Shown here: piece by piece, positions 1 to 6,153 of the stretch
How the letters are laid out: each line of letters opens with the position of its first letter
How positions within the stretch are numbered: position 1 is the stretch's first letter
Source: Candidatus Pacearchaeota archaeon
Lineage (GTDB): Archaea > Nanobdellota > Nanobdellia > Pacearchaeales > GW2011-AR1
NCBI GenBank assembly: GCA_018304205.1
Contig: JAGVWR010000028.1
Location: forward strand, 1 to 6,877
DNA length: 6,877 nt
Direction of reading: 5' to 3'
Program-made: the position numbers and the translations under genes
Notes under the pieces: model-generated
Databases searched by the model: none
The model's input: the letters and a program-made list of their open reading frames with translations, nothing else
Told to the model about the DNA's origin: nothing

Positions 1-54
1 AATAAACTTTATGACAAGCATGATGTAATTCATACATAAATTTTAGAATAAGAT

Positions 55-66
55 AACTATATAGTT
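55..66 (+). promoter_or_regulatory. TATA-like box, perfect 12-bp palindrome, upstream of the MFS gene
   Basis: AACTATATAGTT is its own reverse complement and contains a TATATA core about 31 bases before the GTG start at 89. That is close to the spacing of the other TATA boxes in this window, so leaderless transcription of the MFS gene is inferred. Because it is symmetric, it could also drive leftward transcription. Confidence 0.45.
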
Positions 67-88
67 TTTACCCAGTCACAGCAGAGCT

Positions 89-1291
89 GTGGGGATTTCC
101 TCTCAATTAAAATTACTTTGGCCGTTTTATTTAGATGCGTTGATAAGCCCTATCCTTTTCTTTATTCCTGCCTTTTCTATCTTATATTTCAGTAATGTTG
201 GACTAAATTTGTTTCAGTTGGGACTTTTATTATCTGCATCTAGTTTAGCTTCTCTTTTATCTGAGATTCCTACCGGAGCTTTCGCAGATTTGTATGGACG
301 AAAACTATCTGTTTTGTTAGGGTTCTTCTTTGAAGGTTTAATATTAATATTAATCTTTTTTATGGGGAATAGCTTTCATTCTTTGTTAATTTCTTTTTTC
401 TTTCTTGGTCTTGCAATGACATTTTCTTCTGGATCTAAGGAAGCCTGGGTTGTCGATTTGATTAATAAAAATAATAAACATTTAACGAAGAATTATTTTA
501 CGAAAATAAAAAGTTTTGATAGTTTCGCTTTAATATTTTCTGGTATTCTTGGAGCATTCTTTGTAAAATTGTTTGGTTTGTCTATCATTTGGATTGTGAG
601 CGGGTTATCTTATTTTTTGTCTATTTTAGTTCTTATTTTTGCTAAAGAAGTATTTTATAGAAGAAAAGTAAAGGTTAGAGATAGTTTTACCCAAATAACT
701 AAACAATCAACAAAATCTTTTAATTATAGTAGGAAACACAAAGTGTTATTTTTATTCTTTATCGCTGCAGCAATTTTATCTTTTGCAGGGTATTTGGATA
801 GTCAACTAGCCTGGACTCCATTTTTTATGGATATGGGACTAAAAGAACATTATTTTGGTTATTTATGGTCTATAATTGGTTTGGCAGGAGTGATAGCTCC
901 TTTATTAACTTCAAAATTGATTAAAAGAAATAATGAACGCAAGTTCATTATGACTATAATTATGCTAACTATATTAGTGCTTATTTTCATAGTATTTGTT
1001 AATAATTTATATTGGGGGTTTTTTGTCTTAATTATTAGTGCTTTGTTTACTCAAATGAGTAATCCTGCGGAGAGGATCTATTTTCATAGGTTTATTCCGG
1101 CTAAATTAAGAGCAAGTGTTGGAAGTGTTGAAGCTATGTGGCTATCTCTAATAGGAATAGCTTCTGTTCCATTAGCAGGATTTTTAGTTGATAATATTGG
1201 CGCAAGGTATACCATATTTTTGTCAGCTATATTTATGATACCTGCGGCAATCATATACTATAATATAAAGGAGAGACGATTGTTTGTATAG
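89..1291 (+). CDS. Major facilitator superfamily (MFS) transporter, probable multidrug-type efflux protein
   Basis: A 400-residue integral membrane protein with about twelve hydrophobic segments, roughly at residues 12-35, 42-64, 73-91, 97-117, 146-165, 166-187, 218-238, 253-273, 286-305, 308-327, 347-367 and 372-391, split by a basic central loop (about 188-218). This is the 6+6 MFS layout at a normal family length. The loop after helix 2 carries the MFS motif A (G63, D67, G70, R71, K72) preceded by EIPTG. SGSKEAW at 114-120 resembles a motif common in DHA3-like drug exporters. The substrate cannot be read from the sequence; proton-coupled export of a small molecule is a family-based inference. 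The start is GTG. The frame is closed upstream by a stop at 62-64, and a TATA-like box at 57-64 would place transcription initiation close to this codon, so a leaderless mRNA is likely. There is no Shine-Dalgarno sequence. The next gene begins 44 bases downstream on the same strand. Confidence 0.88.
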   Translation: MGISSQLKLLWPFYLDALISPILFFIPAFSILYFSNVGLNLFQLGLLLSASSLASLLSEIPTGAFADLYGRKLSVLLGFFFEGLILILIFFMGNSFHSLLISFFFLGLAMTFSSGSKEAWVVDLINKNNKHLTKNYFTKIKSFDSFALIFSGILGAFFVKLFGLSIIWIVSGLSYFLSILVLIFAKEVFYRRKVKVRDSFTQITKQSTKSFNYSRKHKVLFLFFIAAAILSFAGYLDSQLAWTPFFMDMGLKEHYFGYLWSIIGLAGVIAPLLTSKLIKRNNERKFIMTIIMLTILVLIFIVFVNNLYWGFFVLIISALFTQMSNPAERIYFHRFIPAKLRASVGSVEAMWLSLIGIASVPLAGFLVDNIGARYTIFLSAIFMIPAAIIYYNIKERRLFV

Positions 1292-1298
1292 AAAACCT

Positions 1299-1310
1299 AT
1301 TAAATTATAT
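1299..1310 (+). promoter_or_regulatory. Possible TATA element for the ART-like membrane protein gene
   Basis: The AT-rich stretch TATTAAATTATAT lies in the 44-base gap after the MFS stop, about 30-35 bases before the ATG at 1336. It would give a very short leader or none. It is weaker evidence than the other boxes, because any AT-rich gap in this genome will contain such strings, and the gene could instead be read through from the MFS gene. Confidence 0.3.
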
Positions 1311-1335
1311 TTTTCTAGGAATATAAGGCAAAAAG

Positions 1336-2271
1336 ATGGTAAGGCAAGGAACGCAGAGGATTATTGGAGGAATATTTTTGTTTATAGGGGTAACTATATT
1401 ACTTAATTCGTTTTCTGGAATAACTGGATTTGTTGTTTTTGAGGGAACGGATGTTAAATTTGGATTTTATGCTGCTGTTTGGTTTTTTGTTTCAGGAATA
1501 TTACTGTTTACCTCAACTCTGTCTGCTCCTTCATACACAAGGCATAGAGAATCTAGGTTGGAAAGATTGTTTGTAAAAGACAGAAAGAATGTAGTAAGAA
1601 TAAACGATTTTAAAGGAAATTTAATAAATGAGGGGTTGGAACATTTAGAACCTGCCCACAAGGCGTTAAAAGATATTGGAAATTTGTATAGGAATTACAA
1701 AGAAGATTTTGGAAAACCGGAAGCAGTTAAATTATTCAGGACAATACTTGAACCTTATATTGAAGCGGCAAGATTACAGATAGAAGATCATGCCGGGCAG
1801 AAAGTTGTAAAGGGCACCGAGCTGTATTTTGTAAATAAATTTTTGAGAATTTGGGATCCTAAATATAATCCATTAGTCCATGAGAGAGTTATTCCAGTTT
1901 TGGATAAGATGGAAGGAAAAGGTTATTTGAGAGTTAGACATTATACTACTTCTTCTAGAGCAGATAAAATAAACAAAGTTAAGGTGATGGGCTGGGAGGG
2001 GAGTCCAAGGCCTCTTGATCAGGGAAAGGTTTTTGTTGAATTAGCCTCTAATAAGATTTTGTCTCAACAAGAATTTATAGAAAGACATGTAATTAATAAT
2101 CCTCATTTGGGAGAATCTTATGTTGAATTTTTAGTTCCTGAAAATGATATAAAAGCTCAGACCAATCCTAAGAATGGGTTAAAGGAATATTATTTGGATG
2201 CTAATTCAATTCATGGGAAAAATCCAAGTTATAAAATATATAGCAATGTTAAAGTTACTAAAAGAGCTTGA
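1336..2271 (+). CDS. Two-helix membrane protein with C-terminal ADP-ribosyltransferase-like (polymorphic-toxin type) domain
   Basis: A 311-residue protein in three parts. Residues 9-35 and 42-62 form two strongly hydrophobic segments, so the protein is anchored near its N-terminus. Residues 70-195 are a charged, mostly helical linker. Residues 198-305 form a compact domain with the ordered motifs RHYT (201-204), GSPRPLDQGKVFVE (222-235), SYVEF (261-265), NPKNGLKEYYL (277-287) and a final NPSYKIYSN. This order resembles the C-terminal domains of some bacterial RHS/polymorphic toxins assigned to the ADP-ribosyltransferase fold with an H-Y-[D/E] signature. H202-Y203 would be the first motif residues and E264 or E284 the acidic one. 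This is resemblance from memory, not an alignment. The ATG at 1336 is chosen because the first helix follows directly. The gene is convergent with a macro-domain gene, 3 bases between stops, which fits an ADP-ribose theme. The alternative is an unrelated membrane-tethered domain of unknown fold. Confidence 0.75.
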   Translation: MVRQGTQRIIGGIFLFIGVTILLNSFSGITGFVVFEGTDVKFGFYAAVWFFVSGILLFTSTLSAPSYTRHRESRLERLFVKDRKNVVRINDFKGNLINEGLEHLEPAHKALKDIGNLYRNYKEDFGKPEAVKLFRTILEPYIEAARLQIEDHAGQKVVKGTELYFVNKFLRIWDPKYNPLVHERVIPVLDKMEGKGYLRVRHYTTSSRADKINKVKVMGWEGSPRPLDQGKVFVELASNKILSQQEFIERHVINNPHLGESYVEFLVPENDIKAQTNPKNGLKEYYLDANSIHGKNPSYKIYSNVKVTKRA

Positions 2272-2274
2272 ATT

Positions 2275-2721
2275 TTATGATTTATAGGTAACAATTAAGT
2301 AATCTATAGGAGATTCTGACAATCTCTCGCTAATAACTTGTTTTACTTGTTCCCACTCAAGCTTCCCGTAGCCACATCCTATATGAGGTAAAGCACAGGC
2401 TTTTATTTCTTTTTCAATCAGAAGTTTATCAAGGGCTCTTAACGATCTGTTTAAAAAGGTATAATCTGCATACATTAAATTTTCTTGTGTAGCCAAATAA
2501 GCTATTTTGGGAGTGTTTTCTTCATCGAAAATAACTTCTCCTCCTTTGTAAGAATGAATCTTTCTTAATTTCTTAAATCTCTCATATGAATCTGGCCATT
2601 TTTTTCTTATTTGATCAGATAGCCCTGTTTTCATATCTTCTATTTTTGCACAGGCGACGCCGTGTCCTATAACCTCTATTTGCAAATCTAGAAGATTTCC
2701 TTCAACATCTCTTAGGACCAT
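2275..2721 (-). CDS. Macro domain protein (TARG1/ALC1/DarG-like ADP-ribose-binding or hydrolase)
   Basis: A single-domain protein of 148 residues covering one macro domain. Visible family landmarks in order: the first strand VIGHGVAC (17-24); a KIEDMKTGLSDQIRKKWP stretch (26-43) corresponding to the GxG-IA-FKKKFP loop and helix; GGEVIFDE (60-67); IAYLATQE (73-80); the helix NRSLRALDKLL; and ALPHIGCGYGKLEWEQV (110-126) followed by a terminal strand DYLIVTY. This matches the TARG1/ALC1-like class, whose members bind ADP-ribose and remove it from acidic residues or DNA, or dephosphorylate ADP-ribose-1''-phosphate. The Lys used by TARG1 and DarG (in ITK/ATK) is Gln79 here, and the TARG1 Asp in GCGLD is Gly119, so catalysis of the TARG1 kind is doubtful. 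The start follows the upstream gene's stop by one base, so the two are translated from one mRNA. No N- or C-terminal partner domain is present. Confidence 0.85.
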   Translation of the reverse strand: MVLRDVEGNLLDLQIEVIGHGVACAKIEDMKTGLSDQIRKKWPDSYERFKKLRKIHSYKGGEVIFDEENTPKIAYLATQENLMYADYTFLNRSLRALDKLLIEKEIKACALPHIGCGYGKLEWEQVKQVISERLSESPIDYLIVTYKS

Positions 2722-2722
2722 T

Positions 2723-3214
2723 TTATCTCTCTGAAAAACCGGCTTTTAAGAATTCTTGTCTTGCTCTTGCCAGATCTCCTTCATTTATCAATGCTACTAG
2801 ATTTTGGTCTCTTGAATAAACAGACATTTCATATTTGATTTTATTTATATCATAAGCCATTGTGCTTCTTATAATATGTAATGGAATACTTGTAGATTTA
2901 GAATAGTTGAAGATAGTTAAATCATGTCCTATGGTTTCTAGTTTTGGGATTACTAAACCGGCATTAGCTTTTCTTACTACTCCTTCAAAATATTTTTCAG
3001 GCTGCAGAGCAATTGCATCTAAATGCCCTTCCGCTCTTAATTTTTCAAGTTCAGTAACTTTCTCTGTTAAGACCGATAAACAATGAATTTTAACTGGTAA
3101 AATTCTGATTATTGTTCTCAACTTTCTATAATCTAAATCATGTCGTTTAGGATAAGTGTCTCGACAAGGGTCTTTTTCTCTACAAATTCTTCTTTCTTCT
3201 GATTTATCTATCAT
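2723..3214 (-). CDS. Uncharacterised 163-aa protein co-transcribed with the macro domain gene
   Basis: I do not recognise this protein. It is soluble, with no signal peptide or membrane segment. The N-terminal 35 residues are very basic and contain two cysteines (C11, C17); a third is at C45. A helical region around 46-62 and a mixed alpha/beta middle follow. The C-terminus (130-163), with SRDQNLVALINEGDLARARQ at 134-153, looks like two helices. The frame ends one base before the start of the macro-domain gene, so the two form a bicistronic unit and probably act in one pathway; transcription starts from a TATA box about 28-29 bases before the ATG at 3214. I looked for the DarT toxin motif (H-x-T ... 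NL..I...G) that would make this pair a DarTG system and did not find it. Confidence 0.75.
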   Translation of the reverse strand: MIDKSEERRICREKDPCRDTYPKRHDLDYRKLRTIIRILPVKIHCLSVLTEKVTELEKLRAEGHLDAIALQPEKYFEGVVRKANAGLVIPKLETIGHDLTIFNYSKSTSIPLHIIRSTMAYDINKIKYEMSVYSRDQNLVALINEGDLARARQEFLKAGFSER

Positions 3215-3234
3215 TTTTTATTAGGATTGTACTT

Positions 3235-3242
3235 TATATTTA
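3235..3242 (-). promoter_or_regulatory. TATA box for the 163-aa/macro domain operon
   Basis: Read on the minus strand this is TAAATATA, beginning 28 bases before the ATG at 3214. The spacing predicts a transcription start at or next to the start codon. A second TATA-like string (minus strand ATTTATATATC, about 3274-3284) lies further upstream and could be an alternative promoter giving a leader of about 40 bases. Confidence 0.5.
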
Positions 3243-3312
3243 GTTTTTACTGCTAAGAATAAGTTCAGAAATTGATATATAAATCTATCTATTTGTAGTT
3301 ACTTTTAAGGCA

Positions 3313-3789
3313 CTAAATCAGGCCAAGTTCTTTAATTTTGGCTCTTAACTCATCTATTTGTTCATTTCCAGTTATTCTTTTCATAGATCTTAGTTCTGTA
3401 AGAAAATATGCATGATTTGTTATTCCGCCAATTTCAGGAGCCAGGTCATATAGCTTAAAGGAATCAGAATCTTCATAGTTTATCAAAAATCTGTTAAACT
3501 TTCTGGTATCTGAAAGGTTTTTTATATGGTTAATAGTATTTGCAAGTGTTTGTTTTTGTATAACTGGTATTGAATAAGTGTTAAGTGTTTTATTTAGTTC
3601 ATTTTCTGAAAAATGAACTCCCAAATCAAAGTAATTGTAATAGTCTTCATCATCTCTCGTTTTGCCGTGAAGAGCTTTGTTTATAGTTAATAAGTAACCT
3701 TCTTGTCCTTTTCTTATATTAACTAAATCTTTTACTATAATTAATCGGTTTAATTTTAAGGTCATTGGTTCTAAGAGACTCATTATCAT
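3313..3789 (-). CDS. Uncharacterised 158-aa soluble protein
   Basis: I do not recognise this protein family. It has no membrane segment or signal peptide. Visible features: a hydrophobic strand LNRLIIVKDLV (13-23); an acidic and aromatic patch DDEDYYNYFDLGVHFSEN (46-63); a helical middle with NTINHIKNL (84-92); FLINYEDSDSFKLYDLAPEI (101-120); and a C-terminal charged helix ELRAKIKELGLI. The ATG at 3789 is preferred over in-frame ATGs at 3783 and 3765 because a TTTATAAA box begins exactly 29 bases before it, the same spacing as for the divergent gene. No Shine-Dalgarno sequence is present. The next minus-strand gene begins 98 bases downstream with its own promoter, so this is probably a monocistronic unit. 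The adjacent plus-strand gene is transcribed in the opposite direction. Confidence 0.72.
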   Translation of the reverse strand: MIMSLLEPMTLKLNRLIIVKDLVNIRKGQEGYLLTINKALHGKTRDDEDYYNYFDLGVHFSENELNKTLNTYSIPVIQKQTLANTINHIKNLSDTRKFNRFLINYEDSDSFKLYDLAPEIGGITNHAYFLTELRSMKRITGNEQIDELRAKIKELGLI

Positions 3790-3810
3790 CTTACTTATTT
3801 TCTATTATGA

Positions 3811-3818
3811 TTTATAAA
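3811..3818 (-). promoter_or_regulatory. TATA box of the 158-aa gene
   Basis: TTTATAAA (self-complementary) begins 29 bases before the ATG at 3789 on the minus strand. Together with the box at 3835-3842 it makes a divergent promoter pair in a 74-base intergenic space, leaving almost no room for separate operators. Confidence 0.6.
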
Positions 3819-3834
3819 TTTATTGTTCAAAGGA

Positions 3835-3842
3835 TTTAAATA
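3835..3842 (+). promoter_or_regulatory. TATA box of the IDLT-repeat protein gene
   Basis: TTTAAATA begins 29 bases before the ATG at 3864, preceded by AAAGGA in the BRE position. The spacing predicts a leaderless mRNA. An ATG at 3853 in another frame meets a stop after three codons and is ignored. Confidence 0.6.
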
Positions 3843-3863
3843 AATCTTTTACATGGTAAAATA

Positions 3864-4271
3864 ATGAGTTTGTTTAAAGGAGGGGATGTAATAGATCTTA
3901 CTGACTTACAGAAGAGAGGTATTCTAAAGAAGAGTACCAAAATTGCAGGAAGGAACGAGAAAAATTGGGGTGCTTCGGGGGAGTTTATAGATCTTACTAA
4001 AAATCAAAGTTCTGGAATCAATTCTATGCAGACTTCTAATTCAACTACTTCAACCGATTCTTCTGTTTCAGCACTTGGTGCTTTGGATGGACTTTCTGCA
4101 TTAGCTTCTGCTTCATCCAATTCTTCAAGTTCGGAATATGCAAACTTAATGGGCAATTCAAATAATGAAGGTAAAAGTGTGAGCCAACTGTTATTAAAAA
4201 TAGACGATTTAGAATATAAACTACAACAACTCGTAAATAAAATAAATGAGATTGAGGATAAACTTAAATAA
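3864..4271 (+). CDS. Small protein with two IDLT motifs, Ser/Asn-rich linker and C-terminal coiled coil
   Basis: A 135-residue protein with clear architecture but no function I can name. Residues 1-48 are basic and contain the short motif twice: DVIDLT (8-13) and EFIDLT (40-45). The DNA repeats the 12-mer ATAGATCTTACT at 3891-3902 and 3987-3998. Residues 49-102 are low complexity, rich in Ser, Thr, Asn and Ala, and are probably disordered. Residues 105-135 form an amphipathic helix with a leucine/isoleucine heptad pattern (L109, I113, L116, L120, L123, I127, I130), a likely dimeric or trimeric coiled coil. There is no signal peptide or membrane segment. A scaffold or adaptor that presents short linear motifs would fit this layout, but that is inference. 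The GluRS gene begins 20 bases downstream and may be read partly from this promoter, although it appears to have its own. Confidence 0.75.
   Translation: MSLFKGGDVIDLTDLQKRGILKKSTKIAGRNEKNWGASGEFIDLTKNQSSGINSMQTSNSTTSTDSSVSALGALDGLSALASASSNSSSSEYANLMGNSNNEGKSVSQLLLKIDDLEYKLQQLVNKINEIEDKLK
4263..4270 (+). promoter_or_regulatory. TATA-like box for gltX, overlapping the end of the preceding gene
   Basis: CTTAAATA begins 29 bases before the gltX ATG at 4292, the same distance as the TTTAAATA box before the gene at 3864. It overlaps the last codons and the stop of that gene. Read-through from the upstream gene remains possible, since the gap is only 20 bases. Confidence 0.45.
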
Positions 4272-4291
4272 TAATCTAATTTTTAGTTAAA

Positions 4292-5965
4292 ATGGAAGAT
4301 AAAAAAGAAAAGGATTTTTCGAAAGAGATGATGGCGTATGCTTTAAAGAACGCCATGGAATTTGGTAAAGCCGACGCGTCTAAAGTATTAACAAAGTTAT
4401 TTCAACATGGTCTTGGAAAAGGGCAGATAAAAGAAGTTATGCCTAGTATTAAAGAAACTGTTGAAAAAGTGAATAAATTTAATCAGATGGATTTGAAAAT
4501 TGAATTTTTAAAATATAAAGAATTTTCAATTGAGCATGAAGAAAAGGAGAAGACCTTGCCTGAACTTCCTAATGCAAAGGGAAAAATTGTAACTAGACTT
4601 GCTCCAGAGCCTTCTAAATATCTTCATATAGGGCATGCACTAAGTTTTCTTTTGAACTATGTTTATGCTGAAAGGTATAAGGGGAAATGCAAATTAAGAT
4701 TTGAGGATTGTAACCCTGAAAAGGTTTCTAAGGAATATATAGAGTCAATAATTGAAGATTTAAAATATTTAGGAATAAAGTATGAAGATGTAAGGTATGT
4801 TTCTGATGATATGGAAATTATGTATGATTATGCAGAAAAATTACTAAAATCTGAAAATGTATATATGTGTCTTTGTGAGAGAGATAAAATGCAGGATTTA
4901 AGACACAAGGGAATGGAATGTGAATGCAGACAGTTTAGTAAGGATATTAATATGGCTAGATGGAAAGAATTTCTTGCTGGAAAGTATAAGGAAGGAGATG
5001 CTGTTCTAAGACTAAAGGGAAACATGCAAAGCCAAAATCAAGTAATGAGAGATCCTGTTTTATTCAGAACAATTTACAAGAAGCATTTCAGACATGGAAA
5101 TAAATACAAAATATGGCCGATGTACGATTTTTATAATCCTATTGAAGATAGTTTAATGGATGTTACTCACATATTAAGAAGCAATGAGTTTGAACAACGT
5201 GTTGAACTGCAAGATTTACTGAAAAAACTTCTTAAATTGAAAACACAGACGATTGTTCAGTATGGAAGATTTAATGTTATTGATTCAACAACTAAGGGAA
5301 GAGAAATAAGGGAGCTTGTTGAATCTAAAGAGTTAATTGGATGGGATGATCCTAGACTTGTTACAATTAAGGCTTTAAGGAGAAGAGGAATTTCCAAAGA
5401 AACTTATTATGTTCTTGTAAATCAGGTTGGACTTTCAAAACATGAAGTGAATTTAGACTTTAATATGATTGCTGCTGAGAATAGAAAAATAATAGATCCT
5501 AATGCAGATAGATATTTCTTTGTTAAAGATCCTGTTGAATTACATATTGATAAACTTCCCAAAGGCGTGGAATTTGTGAGTTTACCTCTTCATCCTGCAA
5601 AGGATAAAGTAAGAAATGTAAAAATTGGAAAAATATTTATTTCTAAAGATGATTTTGAAACGAATAAGGGAAAAGAATTAAGACTATTACATTTGTTTAA
5701 CATAAATCTTGCAAAAACAAAAGATGGGAAAAGCGAATTTACCTCGTTAGCAAATAAAGACATTCATAAGGTACAGTGGGTTAGCGAACACGTTAAAACT
5801 AAAGTACTAATGCCTGATGCGAAATGGATAGAAGGAATAGCTGAAAACGGAATAAAAGGACTAAAGGAAGGACAACTTATTCAGTTCGAGAGAAACTTTT
5901 TTGCAAGGTTTGATGGATTTAATAAAAAAGATAACGCCTATGAATTTTGGTTTAGTCATAAGTGA
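4292..5965 (+). CDS. gltX: Glutamate--tRNA ligase, archaeal (GlnRS-like) type
   Basis: Charges tRNA with glutamate in the cytosol. Archaeal enzymes are usually non-discriminating and also make Glu-tRNA(Gln) for a downstream amidotransferase. The 557-residue length is typical. Order of parts: an N-terminal helical extension (about 1-90) characteristic of archaeal GluRS; the class I Rossmann domain starting at TRLAPEPSKYLHIGHA, with the HIGH signature at 112-115; RFED (136-139); a cysteine set C193, C195, C210 and C212 that could hold zinc; WPMYDFYNPIEDSLMDVTHI (275-294); IGWDDPRLVTIKALRRRGI (349-367); and a C-terminal beta-barrel anticodon-binding region from IDPNADRYFF (401-410) to the end. 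The KMSKS-loop position (331-337) reads DSTTKGR, a degenerate version. The ATG at 4292 is supported by the TATA-box spacing; no Shine-Dalgarno sequence is present. It is convergent with the minus-strand remnant, with 2 bases between stops. Confidence 0.95.
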   Translation: MEDKKEKDFSKEMMAYALKNAMEFGKADASKVLTKLFQHGLGKGQIKEVMPSIKETVEKVNKFNQMDLKIEFLKYKEFSIEHEEKEKTLPELPNAKGKIVTRLAPEPSKYLHIGHALSFLLNYVYAERYKGKCKLRFEDCNPEKVSKEYIESIIEDLKYLGIKYEDVRYVSDDMEIMYDYAEKLLKSENVYMCLCERDKMQDLRHKGMECECRQFSKDINMARWKEFLAGKYKEGDAVLRLKGNMQSQNQVMRDPVLFRTIYKKHFRHGNKYKIWPMYDFYNPIEDSLMDVTHILRSNEFEQRVELQDLLKKLLKLKTQTIVQYGRFNVIDSTTKGREIRELVESKELIGWDDPRLVTIKALRRRGISKETYYVLVNQVGLSKHEVNLDFNMIAAENRKIIDPNADRYFFVKDPVELHIDKLPKGVEFVSLPLHPAKDKVRNVKIGKIFISKDDFETNKGKELRLLHLFNINLAKTKDGKSEFTSLANKDIHKVQWVSEHVKTKVLMPDAKWIEGIAENGIKGLKEGQLIQFERNFFARFDGFNKKDNAYEFWFSHK

Positions 5966-5967
5966 AT

Positions 5968-6153
5968 TTATTCTATTAAAAATTCTAATGGGCAATGATT
6001 ATTCATAATTACTTCGTCCAAATGTATTATTTCTAGATCTTTAATGTAGCTTCTGTTTATAATTGAGAAGATTTCATAATTAGATCTTGATAGAGTAATG
6101 TCTTGTAGGCCTTTGCAGGCAAATAATAAAAAAATTAAGCAACCTTTCTTATA
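5968..6153 (-). pseudogene. Coding-like open frame without a start: probable 3' fragment of a degraded gene
   Basis: On the minus strand a frame stays open for 61 codons between a stop at 6154-6156 and its own stop at 5968-5970, filling nearly all of the space between gltX and the next gene. The translation looks protein-like, with segments such as GLQDITLSRSNYEIFSIINR and NNHCPLEFLIE. No ATG, GTG or TTG lies near its 5' end; the only ATG is 12 codons before the stop. It overlaps the end of the 6135-6568 gene by 19 bases in another frame. The simplest reading is that it was once the C-terminus of that gene and was cut off by a frameshift near 6138-6153, or that it is the tail of another lost gene. 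I do not recognise the family. A chance open frame in AT-rich DNA is the alternative. Confidence 0.4.

Noticed and set aside
19..26. CATGATGT resembling a C/D-box sRNA C box
   Set aside because: No matching D box (CTGA) at a suitable distance and no flanking stem.
1..39. Possible C-terminus (NKLYDKHDVIHT) of a plus-strand gene entering from the left
   Set aside because: Only twelve codons; an overlapping minus-strand frame is equally open, so neither can be supported.
1467..1661. Minus-strand open frame of 64 codons
   Set aside because: Lies entirely inside the 1336-2271 coding region on the other strand; no promoter or protein-like features of its own.
2723..3214. Identification of the gene upstream of the macro domain as a DarT toxin
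   Set aside because: The operon arrangement suggests it, but the H-x-T ... NL..I motif and later catalytic Glu context of DarT are not visible, and the length and composition differ.
4828..5025. Minus-strand open frame of 65 codons
   Set aside because: Antisense shadow inside gltX, which is certain from its motifs.
5964..5985. GAATTT...AAATTC inverted repeat at the gltX 3' end as a terminator
   Set aside because: A six-base AT-rich stem with a ten-base loop is weak, common in this composition, and archaeal terminators do not need hairpins.
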